NCBI GenBank assembly: GCA_033762715.1
Contig: JANRLL010000001.1
Coordinates: 1 to 64,000, forward strand
Source of the DNA: JANRLL01 sp033762715
Lineage (GTDB): Bacteria > Pseudomonadota > Alphaproteobacteria > Rickettsiales > SXRF01
Direction: 5' to 3'
DNA: 64,000 bases
Of the stretch, positions 8,042 to 19,558 are shown piece after piece (positions within the stretch are counted from its first letter, which is position 1; every line of letters begins with the position of its first letter). A program made the position numbers and the translations under genes. The notes below the pieces were generated by a model. The model saw only the letters and a program-made list of their open reading frames with translations. It did no database searches and was not told where the DNA came from.

Positions 8042-10849
8042 CTAATGGGCTTCTCCCCAATGGCTGCCAAATCCAGTGTCTACCACCAATGGCACCGAAA
8101 GACTCACCGCGTTTTCCATGGTTTTTTTAACGATCTGGCCAACGTTCTCCAGCTGGGATTCTGGTACTTCCAGCACCAATTCGTCATGCACTTGCAGCAG
8201 TAAACGGGCGCTTTCCGGCAACAGGCCAGGCTGGCGCAGGGAAATCATCGCTTTTTTGATAATATCGGCCGCAGTGCCCTGTAATGGGGCATTAATGGCG
8301 GCGCGCTCCGAAAATTGGCGCCTGGCGCCATTTTTATCGTTAATGCCTGGCACATGGCAGCGGCGTTTAAAGAGCGTTTCCACATAGCCATGCTCACGGG
8401 CAAATAATTTGCAGCGCTCCATGTAGTCGCTAATGCCTGGATATTGGGTAAAATAGCGCTCAATATAAGCACCGGCTTCCGAGCGGGAAATGCCTAAGCG
8501 CACTGCAAGCCCATGCGCACTGATACCGTAAATAATGCCGAAATTAATGGTTTTAGCGCTACGGCGTAAATCGCTGCTTACATCGGCCACCGGTACGCCA
8601 AACATTTGGCTGGCGGTAATGGCATGGATATCGTCGCCCTGATGAAAAGCCTGCTGCAAACTTTCAATGTTGGCCATATGCGCCAGCAAACGTAGTTCGA
8701 TTTGTGAATAGTCGGCAGAAAGCAGTTTATAACCAGGTTCGGCAATAAATGCCTCACGGATTTTTTTGCCTTCCACCGTGCGAATGGGAATGTTTTGCAA
8801 GTTGGGATCGCTTGAACTTAAGCGTCCTGTTGAGGTGATAGCTTGGGCAAAACTCGTATGTACACGGCCGGTCGCGCGATCAATCTGTTCGGGGAGAGAG
8901 TCGCTATAGGTGCTTTTGAGTTTAGCGAGTTGTCGCCATTCCAGCACTTTTTGCGCAATGTCATGCCCTTCTTCGGCCAGCACTTCCAATACTTCGCTGC
9001 CCGTAGCCCAGGCACCGGTCTTGGCAGATTTTTTGCCGCCCGATAATTGCATTTTCTCAAATAATATTTCGCCTAATTGCTTGGGTGAGCCGACATTGAA
9101 TTCATGACCCGTTAAATGATAAATGCGCCGCTCATATTCGCGCATGCGCAATTCAAAATCTTTAGAAAGGCCTGCTAGTTTGGGCACGTCGACTTTAATG
9201 CCGCTTTGCTCCATGTCGGCCAGCACTTTAACCAGAGGCTTTTCGAGCTGCTCATAAAGCGATAGTAAACCTTGCTGAATGAGCTGCGGCTTGAAGTGCT
9301 GATAAAGCCGTAAGGTAATATCGGCGTCTTCTGCGGCATAGGTGGCGGCCTTTTCAATATCCACCTCGTCAAAGCGCCGCCGATTTTTACCGGTGCCGGT
9401 GACTTCGTCATAGCTAATGGTTTTATACTGCAAATAACGTTCAGCCAGCTCGTCCATGCTCTGCCCATGTTCGCCCGCATGTAATACATATGACAGCAAC
9501 ATAGTGTCATCATAAGGCGCTATCATCACGCCATAATGCCGCATCACCAGCATATCGTATTTAATGTTGTGCCCAATTTTTAACACCGATTCATCTTCCA
9601 AGAGTGGCTTAAGCAGTGTAATGGCACGCTCTAAATCGATTTGGTTAGCCGCATATTGTTTGGTGTCAGACGTGCTCATATCGAATAAATGGCCTTGCGC
9701 CGCTTGCTTGGCGACTACGTGACGCAAGGGGACATAGCAGGCTTGCCCTGCTTCCATGCTGAGTGAAATGCCCACCAGCTCAGCGCGCATGGCATTAACG
9801 GAAGTGGTTTCGGTATCAAAGGCCACGGTGCCTTTGCGCGTGGCATTGGCAATCCATTCTTGCAACGTGGCCTCATCGCTAATGATGGTATAGTTCGCCG
9901 TCACTGCAGCAGGCGGCGCGATGGGAAGCGATACCGCCTCAGGCGTTGGTATGGATGCCATGGTTGGTGTCATCGTAGCGGGTGATACGCTTGCACCGCC
10001 GCTTAGTTTGGCAACCAAGGATTTGAATCCTTGCAGCTGTAAGAAATCGACCAGCTTTTGCATGTCGGGTTCGCGTACGATCAAATCCTCAAGCGGCGGC
10101 AAGTTCGGCACGTCATGTTTGAGGGTAATGAGTTCGCGCGATAGTTTGGCCTTGTCGATATTCTGTAGAATCGCATCGCGGCGCTTGGGTTGTTTGATCT
10201 CGCCCGCGCGCGCCAACAAGCTATCCAGATCGCCATACTCATTGATAAGCTCAGCCGCTGTCTTAGGGCCGATGCTAGGCACGCCAGGCACGTTATCGGA
10301 GCTATCGCCGATGAGTGACAATACATCCAGCACTTTGCAGGGATGCACGCCAAATTTTTCTTGTACCTGCGCTTCGCCAATATCGCGATCATTCATGGCA
10401 TCATACATGCGCACGCCATCGCAAATCAGCTGCATGAGATCCTTATCCGATGACACAATCACCACCTGAAAACCTTGTTTTTGCGCTTCATGTGCATAGG
10501 TTGCGATAATATCGTCCGCCTCGTAATCGGGCATTTCAATGGCAGGTAAATTGAGGGCGCGCGCAGCATCGCGCACCAGCGGAAATTGCGGAACCAGATC
10601 ATCTGGTGCGGGTGGGCGGTGTGCCTTATATTCAGGGTATATGTCGTTACGGAAGGTTTTGCGTGCCGCATCAAAAATGACCGCAATATGATCCGCTTTA
10701 TGACCTTCCAGCAGCTTCATCATCATGGTGATAAAACCATAGACGGCTTTGACCGGCACGCCTTGTGGGTTGGTCAGGTCGCGTTTAATGGCGTAATAGG
10801 CGCGGAAAATGAAGCCCGAGCCATCGATGAGATAGAGTGTTTTTGTCAT
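8042..10849 (-). CDS. polA: DNA polymerase I
   Basis: A full-length 935-residue polymerase for Okazaki fragment maturation and repair. Domains in order: 5' nuclease (residues 1-290, YLIDGSGFIFRAYYAI and SSDNVPGVPSIGPKTA), 3'-5' exonuclease with an intact DTETT motif near residue 345, and the polymerase domain. Motif A is DYSQIELRLLAH, motif B RRSAKTINFGIIYGIS and motif C QVHDELVLEV. Proofreading residues therefore appear present. It diverges from the esterase gene across a 68-bp region that must hold both promoters. Confidence 0.97.
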   Translation of the reverse strand: MTKTLYLIDGSGFIFRAYYAIKRDLTNPQGVPVKAVYGFITMMMKLLEGHKADHIAVIFDAARKTFRNDIYPEYKAHRPPAPDDLVPQFPLVRDAARALNLPAIEMPDYEADDIIATYAHEAQKQGFQVVIVSSDKDLMQLICDGVRMYDAMNDRDIGEAQVQEKFGVHPCKVLDVLSLIGDSSDNVPGVPSIGPKTAAELINEYGDLDSLLARAGEIKQPKRRDAILQNIDKAKLSRELITLKHDVPNLPPLEDLIVREPDMQKLVDFLQLQGFKSLVAKLSGGASVSPATMTPTMASIPTPEAVSLPIAPPAAVTANYTIISDEATLQEWIANATRKGTVAFDTETTSVNAMRAELVGISLSMEAGQACYVPLRHVVAKQAAQGHLFDMSTSDTKQYAANQIDLERAITLLKPLLEDESVLKIGHNIKYDMLVMRHYGVMIAPYDDTMLLSYVLHAGEHGQSMDELAERYLQYKTISYDEVTGTGKNRRRFDEVDIEKAATYAAEDADITLRLYQHFKPQLIQQGLLSLYEQLEKPLVKVLADMEQSGIKVDVPKLAGLSKDFELRMREYERRIYHLTGHEFNVGSPKQLGEILFEKMQLSGGKKSAKTGAWATGSEVLEVLAEEGHDIAQKVLEWRQLAKLKSTYSDSLPEQIDRATGRVHTSFAQAITSTGRLSSSDPNLQNIPIRTVEGKKIREAFIAEPGYKLLSADYSQIELRLLAHMANIESLQQAFHQGDDIHAITASQMFGVPVADVSSDLRRSAKTINFGIIYGISAHGLAVRLGISRSEAGAYIERYFTQYPGISDYMERCKLFAREHGYVETLFKRRCHVPGINDKNGARRQFSERAAINAPLQGTAADIIKKAMISLRQPGLLPESARLLLQVHDELVLEVPESQLENVGQIVKKTMENAVSLSVPLVVDTGFGSHWGEAH

Positions 10850-10917
10850 ATCCCATTAGTCGTGGGTTGAAGGGGCTTAGTCAATAGTTTCATTGCATAA
10901 TGGTCAGGGGGTGCTAT

Positions 10918-11604
10918 ATGAGCTTTTATCACTTTGAACAAGGCAAGCGCATGCAGATAGAATTAACTGGTCCTTCTCGCAAACCCTATTCCGGCGGTAA
11001 AGCTAAACAGCTGGTTGTGGTGTTGCATGGCTGGGGCGCTGATGGTGCAAATCTGATTGATTTAGCCGATATGTTATCCCCGACTTTGCCGGATGCGCAT
11101 TTTATAGCACCCAACGCGCCGTATGTGTGCGAAGTAAATCCTTACGGTTATCAGTGGTTCTCGCTTATGGATCGTCACCCGCAGCATATGCTGGACGGCG
11201 TGCGTGGTGCAGCTGAGATCCTTGACCGCTTTCTTGATGATCAACTCAAAGCATTAGGATTGGATAACAGCAAGCTTGCCATTATGGGTTTCTCGCAAGG
11301 CACGATGACCGGTTTGCATGTGGCGTTGCGCCGCAGTCCACAAATAGCAGCTTTGGTTGGTTTTTCCGGCGCCTTGATTGCGCCTGAATTATTGCAGACG
11401 GAAATTAAAACCCGCCCACCGGTTTGCTTGATTCATGGGGAAGCTGATGATGTAGTGCCGTTTCACTCGCTCGATTTGGCTACGAAGGGTTTGGCAGCGG
11501 CTGGTATAAAGGCCGAGACGACTGCACGCCCTTATTTGGGGCACAGCATTGATATGGACGGGATTCGCTTAGCCGGTGCCTTTTTGAAAAAGGCGTTTGC
11601 GTAA
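10918..11604 (+). CDS. Alpha/beta-hydrolase carboxylesterase (phospholipase/carboxylesterase family)
   Basis: A 228-residue serine hydrolase of the carboxylesterase/lysophospholipase type. The oxyanion-hole region is VVLHGWGADG, the nucleophile elbow GFSQG, the acid the Asp in HGEADDVVPF and the catalytic His in YLGHSID. No signal peptide, so cytoplasmic. The start at 10918 has an AGGGGGTG box; a second possible start at 10951, with AAGG upstream, matches the usual family N-terminus, so the first 11 residues are uncertain. Its stop directly abuts the stop of the next, convergent gene. Confidence 0.85.
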   Translation: MSFYHFEQGKRMQIELTGPSRKPYSGGKAKQLVVVLHGWGADGANLIDLADMLSPTLPDAHFIAPNAPYVCEVNPYGYQWFSLMDRHPQHMLDGVRGAAEILDRFLDDQLKALGLDNSKLAIMGFSQGTMTGLHVALRRSPQIAALVGFSGALIAPELLQTEIKTRPPVCLIHGEADDVVPFHSLDLATKGLAAAGIKAETTARPYLGHSIDMDGIRLAGAFLKKAFA

Positions 11605-12312
11605 TTATACGCGTTGCAATTGCGCCTTTTGTTCGCTGATAAAGGCAAGTAGCTTGTCGTCATGCTCTGGCTTATCTTCAATGGCCAAAACAGGCTTTCG
11701 TACATATTGTGTGAGATAAAGATAGGCTATGTTATAGCTCTTTTGATCAGGCGTGAGTTTTTGAATATCGAGCCCATAATATTTCTTGCCGCCATGCTCA
11801 TAGACGAGCACTTCATCGCCATAGCTTCCACCGGTTTTGTTCATGATCTTTCGCAATTTCTCGGCATCATGCTTAGTGGGCAGGAATAGCTGGACACCGT
11901 CTTTATCGGTAAAATCCACCACGGCATAAACCTTATCCAAGGCGGCGAGTATTGCGGCTGTTTGGTTGTTTTGTACAACGCGCTCTAGTTTTTTATCGAA
12001 ATATTCACCCAAGATATAGCATTGCGTGGCCATGTCTGAGCAGAACCAATCAAAATCCTGTACCGAGGTGATGGGCAAGCTACAGCTAACGCCTTTTTTC
12101 CCATGATCCACTGTTTCTAATGTAGGTCTGGGCTCGGCGGCCATCAATTCAGTCAGTGCCGTATTAAGCACAGATGCTTCATCCTGGTTTTTAAGCCGTG
12201 TGGTGACGCCGCTATCGGTAATTATCCATTCGGTGCCAGTCACAGCTGATAGCTGCGTGCACAGCGCTTCTAGGGAGTGCTCTTTAGAAGCAAATAACAA
12301 TTCGGGCGCCAT
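11605..12312 (-). CDS. Unknown protein at the end of the ntr operon
   Basis: A 235-residue soluble protein, mixed alpha/beta by composition, with no signal peptide or membrane segment and no motif I recognise. It begins 6 bp after ntrX and so belongs to the dusB-ntrBC-ntrYX operon. Cysteines occur in VSCSLP, WFCSDM and QCYIL. The convergent esterase gene ends at the adjacent base. A role in nitrogen or redox signalling would be guesswork from position. Confidence 0.75.
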   Translation of the reverse strand: MAPELLFASKEHSLEALCTQLSAVTGTEWIITDSGVTTRLKNQDEASVLNTALTELMAAEPRPTLETVDHGKKGVSCSLPITSVQDFDWFCSDMATQCYILGEYFDKKLERVVQNNQTAAILAALDKVYAVVDFTDKDGVQLFLPTKHDAEKLRKIMNKTGGSYGDEVLVYEHGGKKYYGLDIQKLTPDQKSYNIAYLYLTQYVRKPVLAIEDKPEHDDKLLAFISEQKAQLQRV

Positions 12313-12318
12313 GTAATA

Positions 12319-13710
12319 TTATGCAGCTTTTTCTTCAGCCGTATTGATGCCCAGCATCTTCAGCTTACGATGCAGCGCCGAGCGCTCCATGCCCACAAAC
12401 GAAGAGGTTTTGGAAATATTGCCACCAAAGCGTTCGATTTGCGCTGCCAGATATTGTTTCTCAAATAGCTCACGCGCTTCGCGCAGCGCCATCGACATAA
12501 TATCGGCATTGGTTTCGGGTTTGGCGAGCACCGGATTGGAGGTCAGAATTTCCGGCGGCAGTTCGGCAGCACCCATGGCTTCCTTGCTATCGCTGGCCAT
12601 AATCAGCAGCCATTCCATCATATTGCGCAGCTGGCGCACATTACCCGGCCAATGATAGGCCTGTAGCATAGCAACCGCTTCATCTGCTAGTGGGCGCATT
12701 GGGATGCCGGAAATTTCGGAGGAACGTTTCAGGAAATAGCGGCATAGTTCAGGGATGTCTTCGCGGCGATCTTTAAGCGCGGGCATGCGAACCGGCACTA
12801 CGTTTAAGCGATAATAGAGTTCTTCGCGGAAGCGACCTTGCGCAATTTCATTTTCCAAATTGCGGTTGCTGGCTGCGATCACGCGCACATCGATTTCAAC
12901 CTTACGGTTACCACGCATACGGGTAAAGCTGTGCTCTTGTAGAGCGCGTAGTACCTTGCCTTGCGTCTCAAGCGGCATGTCAGCGACTTCATCGATAAAC
13001 AGCGTGCCGTTATGCGCGCGCTCGAACACACCGAGTTTTTCAGCGCCACCATTCGGATTGGTATCTTCAATTCCAAACAGCTCTGCTTCCACGCGATCAG
13101 GCGTGAGACCTGCCGCATTCAGCACAACGAAATTACCATTGGCGCGGCTCGATTTAGCGTGGACCATGCGCGCGACCATTTCTTTGCCCGTGCCAGGACC
13201 GCCGGTGATCAGAACGCGGCTCGAGGTCGGTGCAATTTTATCAATGGTGGTGCGCACTTGTTGAATAGCCTGCGACATGCCGTTGAGTTGCATCTCAGGT
13301 TTACCGCGGGTTTTAAGCTCCAGATTTTCACTCTTCAGGCGCGCATGATCGAGTGCGCGTGCAATCACCAGCAAGAGGCGATCTTCTTTGAAAGGCTTTT
13401 CAATAAAATCATAGGCGCCCATTTTAATAGCGCTGACGGCGGTTTCTATATTGCCATGACCACTGATCATAATAACAGGCAGGTGCGGGTATTTCTTTTT
13501 GACCATTTCCAGAATGCCCAAACCATCCAGCTCGCTGCCTTGCAGCCAGATATCTAATACCAATGCTTCGGGTACGCGTTCGGCAATTGCTTTGAAAGCC
13601 GTATCGCTATTATGCGCGGTGCGCGTGGAGTATTTTGCATCTTGGAGAATATCGGAAACCAGCTCGCGAATGTCGGCTTCATCGTCTACAATTAGGATAT
13701 CGGTCGTCAT
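12319..13710 (-). CDS. ntrX: NtrX response regulator
   Basis: A 463-residue regulator paired with the NtrY kinase. The receiver (residues 1-120) has the acidic pair DD at 9-10 and the phosphate acceptor D53; an AAA+ domain (about 140-370) contains GGPGTGKE and FIDEVADMP; a Fis-type helix-turn-helix closes it (NISKTSSFVGMERSALHRK). The GAFTGA loop needed for contact with sigma54 is absent: where NtrC has it, this protein reads FGIEDTNPNGGAEKLGVFE. Such loss is known for several alphaproteobacterial NtrX proteins and suggests action independent of sigma54. Start overlaps the ntrY stop in ATGA. Confidence 0.93.
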   Translation of the reverse strand: MTTDILIVDDEADIRELVSDILQDAKYSTRTAHNSDTAFKAIAERVPEALVLDIWLQGSELDGLGILEMVKKKYPHLPVIMISGHGNIETAVSAIKMGAYDFIEKPFKEDRLLLVIARALDHARLKSENLELKTRGKPEMQLNGMSQAIQQVRTTIDKIAPTSSRVLITGGPGTGKEMVARMVHAKSSRANGNFVVLNAAGLTPDRVEAELFGIEDTNPNGGAEKLGVFERAHNGTLFIDEVADMPLETQGKVLRALQEHSFTRMRGNRKVEIDVRVIAASNRNLENEIAQGRFREELYYRLNVVPVRMPALKDRREDIPELCRYFLKRSSEISGIPMRPLADEAVAMLQAYHWPGNVRQLRNMMEWLLIMASDSKEAMGAAELPPEILTSNPVLAKPETNADIMSMALREARELFEKQYLAAQIERFGGNISKTSSFVGMERSALHRKLKMLGINTAEEKAA

Positions 13711-15925
13711 GTTCCCCCTACGCGTTGGCGTTCGTTCGTGGCATTTATATCACAGTGTTGTAAAAAAGAAAGCACTACTCGCGCACCCCCAGTAGAACTG
13801 TTTTCCAACTTGATAGTACCCTTATGATCTTCAATAATTTTTTTAACAATAGAAAGCCCCAATCCGGTGCCTTTACTGCGCGTAGTGATATAGGGTTCTA
13901 ACAGTTTTTGCGCGTCTTCTGGCGGGAATCCAATGCCATTATCTTCAACCGTAACCGTAATGGCTTCCTCGTTCGTGGTTAAGGTGGCGGTGACCTTGCC
14001 TTTTTGCCCTTCTTGCGGGGATTGCGCCAGTTTGGCTTCAATAGCTTCAGCCGCATTTTTAAAGAGGTTGCCAAAGACTTGGGTCACTTGGCCTTCGTCG
14101 CATTCGAAGCACACTGGTGTGGTTGGAATATCGAGTAGAAAATCGACATTCGGATAGGCAACCTGGGTAGAAAAGATGGTTTTTTTGATCAGCGCGCCCA
14201 AATCTTCTTGGGTAAAAATAGGGGTAGGCATACGCGCAAACGACACGAATTCTTCCACCATACGCCCAATATCAGCCACGTGTTTGCCGATAGTGTCGGT
14301 GTATTTAATAAAACTATCCTGATCTTCGGTGATGAATTTGAGGTATTTGCGTTTCAAACGTTCTGCCGATAGCTGAATCGGTGTCAGCGGATTTTTAATT
14401 TCATGCGCCACGCGTCGCGCCACGTCTGCCCAAGCGGCAGTGCGTTGTGCTGACACCAGTTGTGTGATGTCATCAAAGGTCACGATAAAGCCTTCGATCA
14501 TGTCGTTGAGCATTTCAACCGTGACACGTACATGCAACGAGATGCTGCGATTATCGTGAGTCACCGTCATAATGCTATCCATCGTCTCACCGGTTTGTTG
14601 CTCGGCTTTGACCAGCAATTCATGAATACCAGGCAATACTTCATTGATCGAGAGGCCCGACGCAATCGGTTGCTCAACACTTTGCAAAATGGCATGCGCC
14701 GAGCGATTAATCAGCGTGATTTTTTTGTCGCTATCCAATGCGATCACACCAGCCGATACGCCCGATAGCACGGCTTCTGAAAAGCGCCGGCGTTCATCAA
14801 GGCGGCGGTTGGCTTCGATCAGCTCACCGCGCTGCATTTGCAACTGCTCGGTCATGCGGTTAAAGCTGCGCGCGAGCAATCCAATTTCGTCGGTATCTTT
14901 CGTATCGGCTACTCGCACGCTGAAATCACCACTACGTACGCGTTCAGCGGCGCTGGCTAAATTGGAAATAGGGCGGGTGAGATGGCGAGCAAAGCGTGTG
15001 CCGTAGCCAATAGCTAGCAGCAGCAATAAAAACGCGAGCGTAATAAACACGACCGAAAAAGTAAGCTGCAAACGGTTGAGCTGTTTCTCCAGGTGATTAT
15101 ATTGATAGACCGCGCCTTGTGCGCTTTGCATATGTTCCATTACCCTGTTGTCAATCAGGCGCCCCACCAGCAAATATGCATCAGGTAGTGCATCGAGCTT
15201 AACCAGCGCACGTACTTTGTCATCTTCGGGTGTCATCAGCACCACTTCGCCGCGATTGGCGCGTTCGATGGCATCTTGTGATAAAGTCTCAAAGGCCAAA
15301 GCAAAACTCAGCGGTCCTTGCGCGATAATACGGTTGCGCTGGATCACCACCGATTCCGTGAGCACGCGCATGGTTGATTGGGTTGATACAATCTGGTTAA
15401 ATTCGCGCGGATCGGTGAGCGCTAAACGCGCCACGCGGTTTAAATCAGCCGCCATCGCCAGCGCATCTGCACGGATATTTTCTTTATGCTCAGCCAAATA
15501 CGCTTCAGCTACGATCAGCGATTTTTCCACCGCCGTTTGCACGCGATCGTCAAACCAGTTTTGAATGCCGACATTGAAAAATAGGCCTGAGAAAATCGAT
15601 ACGATAATAGTTGGTAAAACCGCTACTAATGAAAACAGCAGCAACACGCGCCTTTGCAGACGTGAGCCCATCGGGTTGGCTTTATAGGCCTTCCATGTTT
15701 TGTAACCGCGAAATGCCAATATGCCCATAAGTAGGGCGAGCAGGATGATGTTAATGGCTAGCAAACTGCGGACATGTTTTGGCAATACGCTGAGCGGTTC
15801 ACTACCGCCGGCGAGTAGAATATAGGTAATGACCGCCGAACAAAAGGTGATGCCCGCAAGCAAGAAAATAAAATATCGGCCAACCGGGCTGTTTCGTGCA
15901 GTGGAGATGGCTGATATGAATAGGC

Positions 15926-15929
<4 letters not shown>
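13707..15929 (-). CDS. ntrY: NtrY membrane sensor histidine kinase
   Basis: A 740-residue kinase with several N-terminal membrane segments (ISTARNSPVGRYFIFLLAG onward), a large periplasmic part, another membrane segment, a HAMP domain (LTRPISNLASAAERVRSGD), a PAS domain and the kinase core. The H-box is VAHEIKNPLTPIQLSAERL, the N-box FGNLFKNAAEAIE, and G-boxes DNGIGFP and GTGLGLSI are present. It is the cognate sensor of NtrX and overlaps both ntrC and ntrX by 4 bp, so expression is coupled. Redox or nitrate sensing is known for relatives; the signal here is unknown. Confidence 0.95.
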
Positions 15930-17383
<1,454 letters not shown>

Positions 17384-17421
17384 ATCGCTAGTCTAGCTTG
17401 CACAATGGAACTTGCAACTCC

Positions 17422-18480
17422 CTAAGTGGCGCAAGCCAGAAGCACATTAAAGCGTGTGCCAGACTTGCTTTCGCCCAGCTCGGCAACCGCCCCCAAATCG
17501 GAGGCGATTTTAGCGACAATGGCTAAGCCCAGGCCGCGTCCGTCTTCCTTGGAGCTGACGAAGGGTTCAAATAAATGCGGGCGGGCGGCTTCGTCGATGC
17601 CTGGCCCGTTATCCTCGATACTGATGATAATAGGCAGCGATAAGGGCTCATTATTGTGCTGAGAGCGGATGCGGTAACCGCTCCGATACGTGCTGGAGAG
17701 GGTTATAGTGGGGTTCAAACGGCCTTCAAGCGCTTCGGCAGCGTTCTTAATCAGGTTCAAAAAGAGCTGAATCAGCAAATCGCGGTGTCCCATCACCAGT
17801 GGCAGCGAAGGGTCATATTGCTCTTTAAACACAACATGTTTCGCCACCCCCGCACTTGCCAGCGAGATCACATATTGCAACACTTCATGAATATTGAGCG
17901 CTTCTTTCTCCGGCGCCCCCGCTGAAAAAATCTCTACTTGATTGACCAAGTCGCGGATGCGATCGGTTTCGCTGCAGATCAGATCGAGTAGCGGTTGGTG
18001 TTCAGCGGCGATTTCGTCTTTCAGGAATTGTGCGGCGCCGCGGATGCCAGAGAGCGGATTTTTGACTTCGTGGGCGAGCATGGCGGCCATAATACCAGCG
18101 GTGCGGGTCGCTTCTTTTTTCCATTCGCTGGCATAGGTGTCGGTTAAGCCCGTTTGTTTCTCAACGGTAATCAGTGCCTGGGTGACAGTGCCATCATTTT
18201 GCACCACCGGTGACATATGCATATTGATATGGATCGTGCCTTGCGGGGTGATGAGCGGGCGCTCATAGAGGCTGACTTCTTGTGAGGACGCAAATACGCG
18301 ATCAAGCATCGTCTGTTCGGTATCGGTTAAATCCATCAGCAGCGATAGCGGCTTGCCCAACACAAACGTATCTTTGATTTCAAACAGCAGATTGGTCGCG
18401 TAGTTGATAAAATGAATATGGCGGTTGCTGTCAATGGCGATGACCGCAGAAGGCAGGGCGTTTAAATAGGCACCGCTCAT
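17422..18480 (-). CDS. ntrB: NtrB nitrogen-sensing histidine kinase
   Basis: A 352-residue soluble kinase/phosphatase, which in relatives responds to the PII protein. A PAS domain covers residues about 5-110; the H-box is MLAHEVKNPLSGIRG with H137; the ATPase has the N-box LFLNLIKNAAEALE and DNGPGID. No membrane segment. It overlaps dusB by 4 bp, the standard alphaproteobacterial dusB-ntrB arrangement. Confidence 0.95.
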   Translation of the reverse strand: MSGAYLNALPSAVIAIDSNRHIHFINYATNLLFEIKDTFVLGKPLSLLMDLTDTEQTMLDRVFASSQEVSLYERPLITPQGTIHINMHMSPVVQNDGTVTQALITVEKQTGLTDTYASEWKKEATRTAGIMAAMLAHEVKNPLSGIRGAAQFLKDEIAAEHQPLLDLICSETDRIRDLVNQVEIFSAGAPEKEALNIHEVLQYVISLASAGVAKHVVFKEQYDPSLPLVMGHRDLLIQLFLNLIKNAAEALEGRLNPTITLSSTYRSGYRIRSQHNNEPLSLPIIISIEDNGPGIDEAARPHLFEPFVSSKEDGRGLGLAIVAKIASDLGAVAELGESKSGTRFNVLLACAT

Positions 18481-19481
18481 GCTGCCAGTGCAATAGGCTG
18501 GTCGAGCCTGCGATCATAAAAATCCATGATCGCTTGTTTGACCTGCGCGGGATCGGTCAGCGTGTTGATGTGCTGGCGATAGCTCGCTGAATCAATCAGG
18601 CCCGATGAATACCAGCCTAAATGTTTGCGCGCGACCATCACGCCATTTTCAATGCCATAATGGGTGAGCATATCGTCGTAATGTTCCAATATAATATCGC
18701 GCTGCTCGGCTATAGAAGGCGCGGCTGGCACGATGCCGGTTTTGAGATACTCTGCGACTTGCGTGATAAACCATGGGCGGCCATAGGCGCCGCGTCCAAT
18801 CATCACGCCGTTAGCGCCCGATTGCTCTAAGGCTTTATCCACATCGACAAAATTAATGATGTCGCCATTGACGATGACGGGTAAATTCACCGCGTCTTTT
18901 ACCTGGCGCACGAAGCTCCAATCGGCATGTCCTTTATACATTTGGCAGCGTGTGCGGCCGTGCACGGTGATGAGTTTGATACCTACATCTTCAGCGATTT
19001 TAGCGATCTTCGGCGCATTGCGATTACTGTCATCCCAACCGGTGCGCATTTTCAACGTCACGGGAATCTTTACGGCCTTTGCGGTGGCTTCCAAAATTTT
19101 TGCCGCCAACGGCTCATCACGCAGCAGCGAAGAGCCAGCATGTCCGCCGACCACTTTTTTTACCGGACAGCCAAAATTAATATCAATCAGCGAGGCGCCG
19201 CGATCTTCATTGAGTTTAGCGGCTTCGGCCATCACATCTGGATCGCAACCGGCCAGCTGAATGGCGAAGGGATATTCTTCCGGCACAAAGCTCACCATGC
19301 GGTCGATATTTTTGGTGCCGAGCACCATGCCTTTTGAGGCGATCATTTCGGATACAACCATGCCACAGCCGAAACGCTTCACCAGGCGGCGAAACGGCAG
19401 GTCCGATACACCGGTCATGGGGGCAAGCCACACCGGATCGGAAATCGCAACAGGACCAATATGAAACGCTGTTTTTTGCAT
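18477..19481 (-). CDS. dusB: tRNA-dihydrouridine synthase B
   Basis: A 334-residue FMN enzyme that reduces uridines in the tRNA D-loop with NADPH. The barrel signature is INFGCPVKKVVGGHAGSSLL (residues 101-120), with NGDIINF and IGRGAYGRPWF further on; the start LAPMTGVSDLPFRRL is typical. It is the first gene of the ntr operon. The 77-bp divergent region shared with ispDF contains a perfect 8-bp inverted repeat (19503-19527). Confidence 0.95.
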   Translation of the reverse strand: MQKTAFHIGPVAISDPVWLAPMTGVSDLPFRRLVKRFGCGMVVSEMIASKGMVLGTKNIDRMVSFVPEEYPFAIQLAGCDPDVMAEAAKLNEDRGASLIDINFGCPVKKVVGGHAGSSLLRDEPLAAKILEATAKAVKIPVTLKMRTGWDDSNRNAPKIAKIAEDVGIKLITVHGRTRCQMYKGHADWSFVRQVKDAVNLPVIVNGDIINFVDVDKALEQSGANGVMIGRGAYGRPWFITQVAEYLKTGIVPAAPSIAEQRDIILEHYDDMLTHYGIENGVMVARKHLGWYSSGLIDSASYRQHINTLTDPAQVKQAIMDFYDRRLDQPIALAA

Positions 19482-19502
19482 TGTGTTTTCGACTATATTC
19501 GC

Positions 19503-19527
19503 GTTAGAGTGTCGCTCATACTCTAAC
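19503..19527. promoter_or_regulatory. Perfect inverted repeat between dusB-ntr and ispDF
   Basis: GTTAGAGT (19503-19510) and ACTCTAAC (19520-19527) form a perfect 8-bp inverted repeat with a 9-bp spacer. It sits in the middle of the 77-bp divergent region, so a bound protein could control both directions. The sequence differs from the NtrC consensus as I know it. No T-run follows on either strand, which argues against a terminator. Confidence 0.45.
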
Positions 19528-19558
19528 TTGCTGTTATTTTCAAGGAATTCCGGCTCTT

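Noticed and set aside
9921..10469. 182-residue open frame opposite polA
   Set aside because: Wholly inside polA on the other strand; codon shadow of a well-supported gene.
11599..11612. GCGTA/TACGC palindrome at the junction of two convergent genes as a bidirectional terminator
   Set aside because: Stem of 5 bp with no T-run; it overlaps both stop codons and is probably chance.
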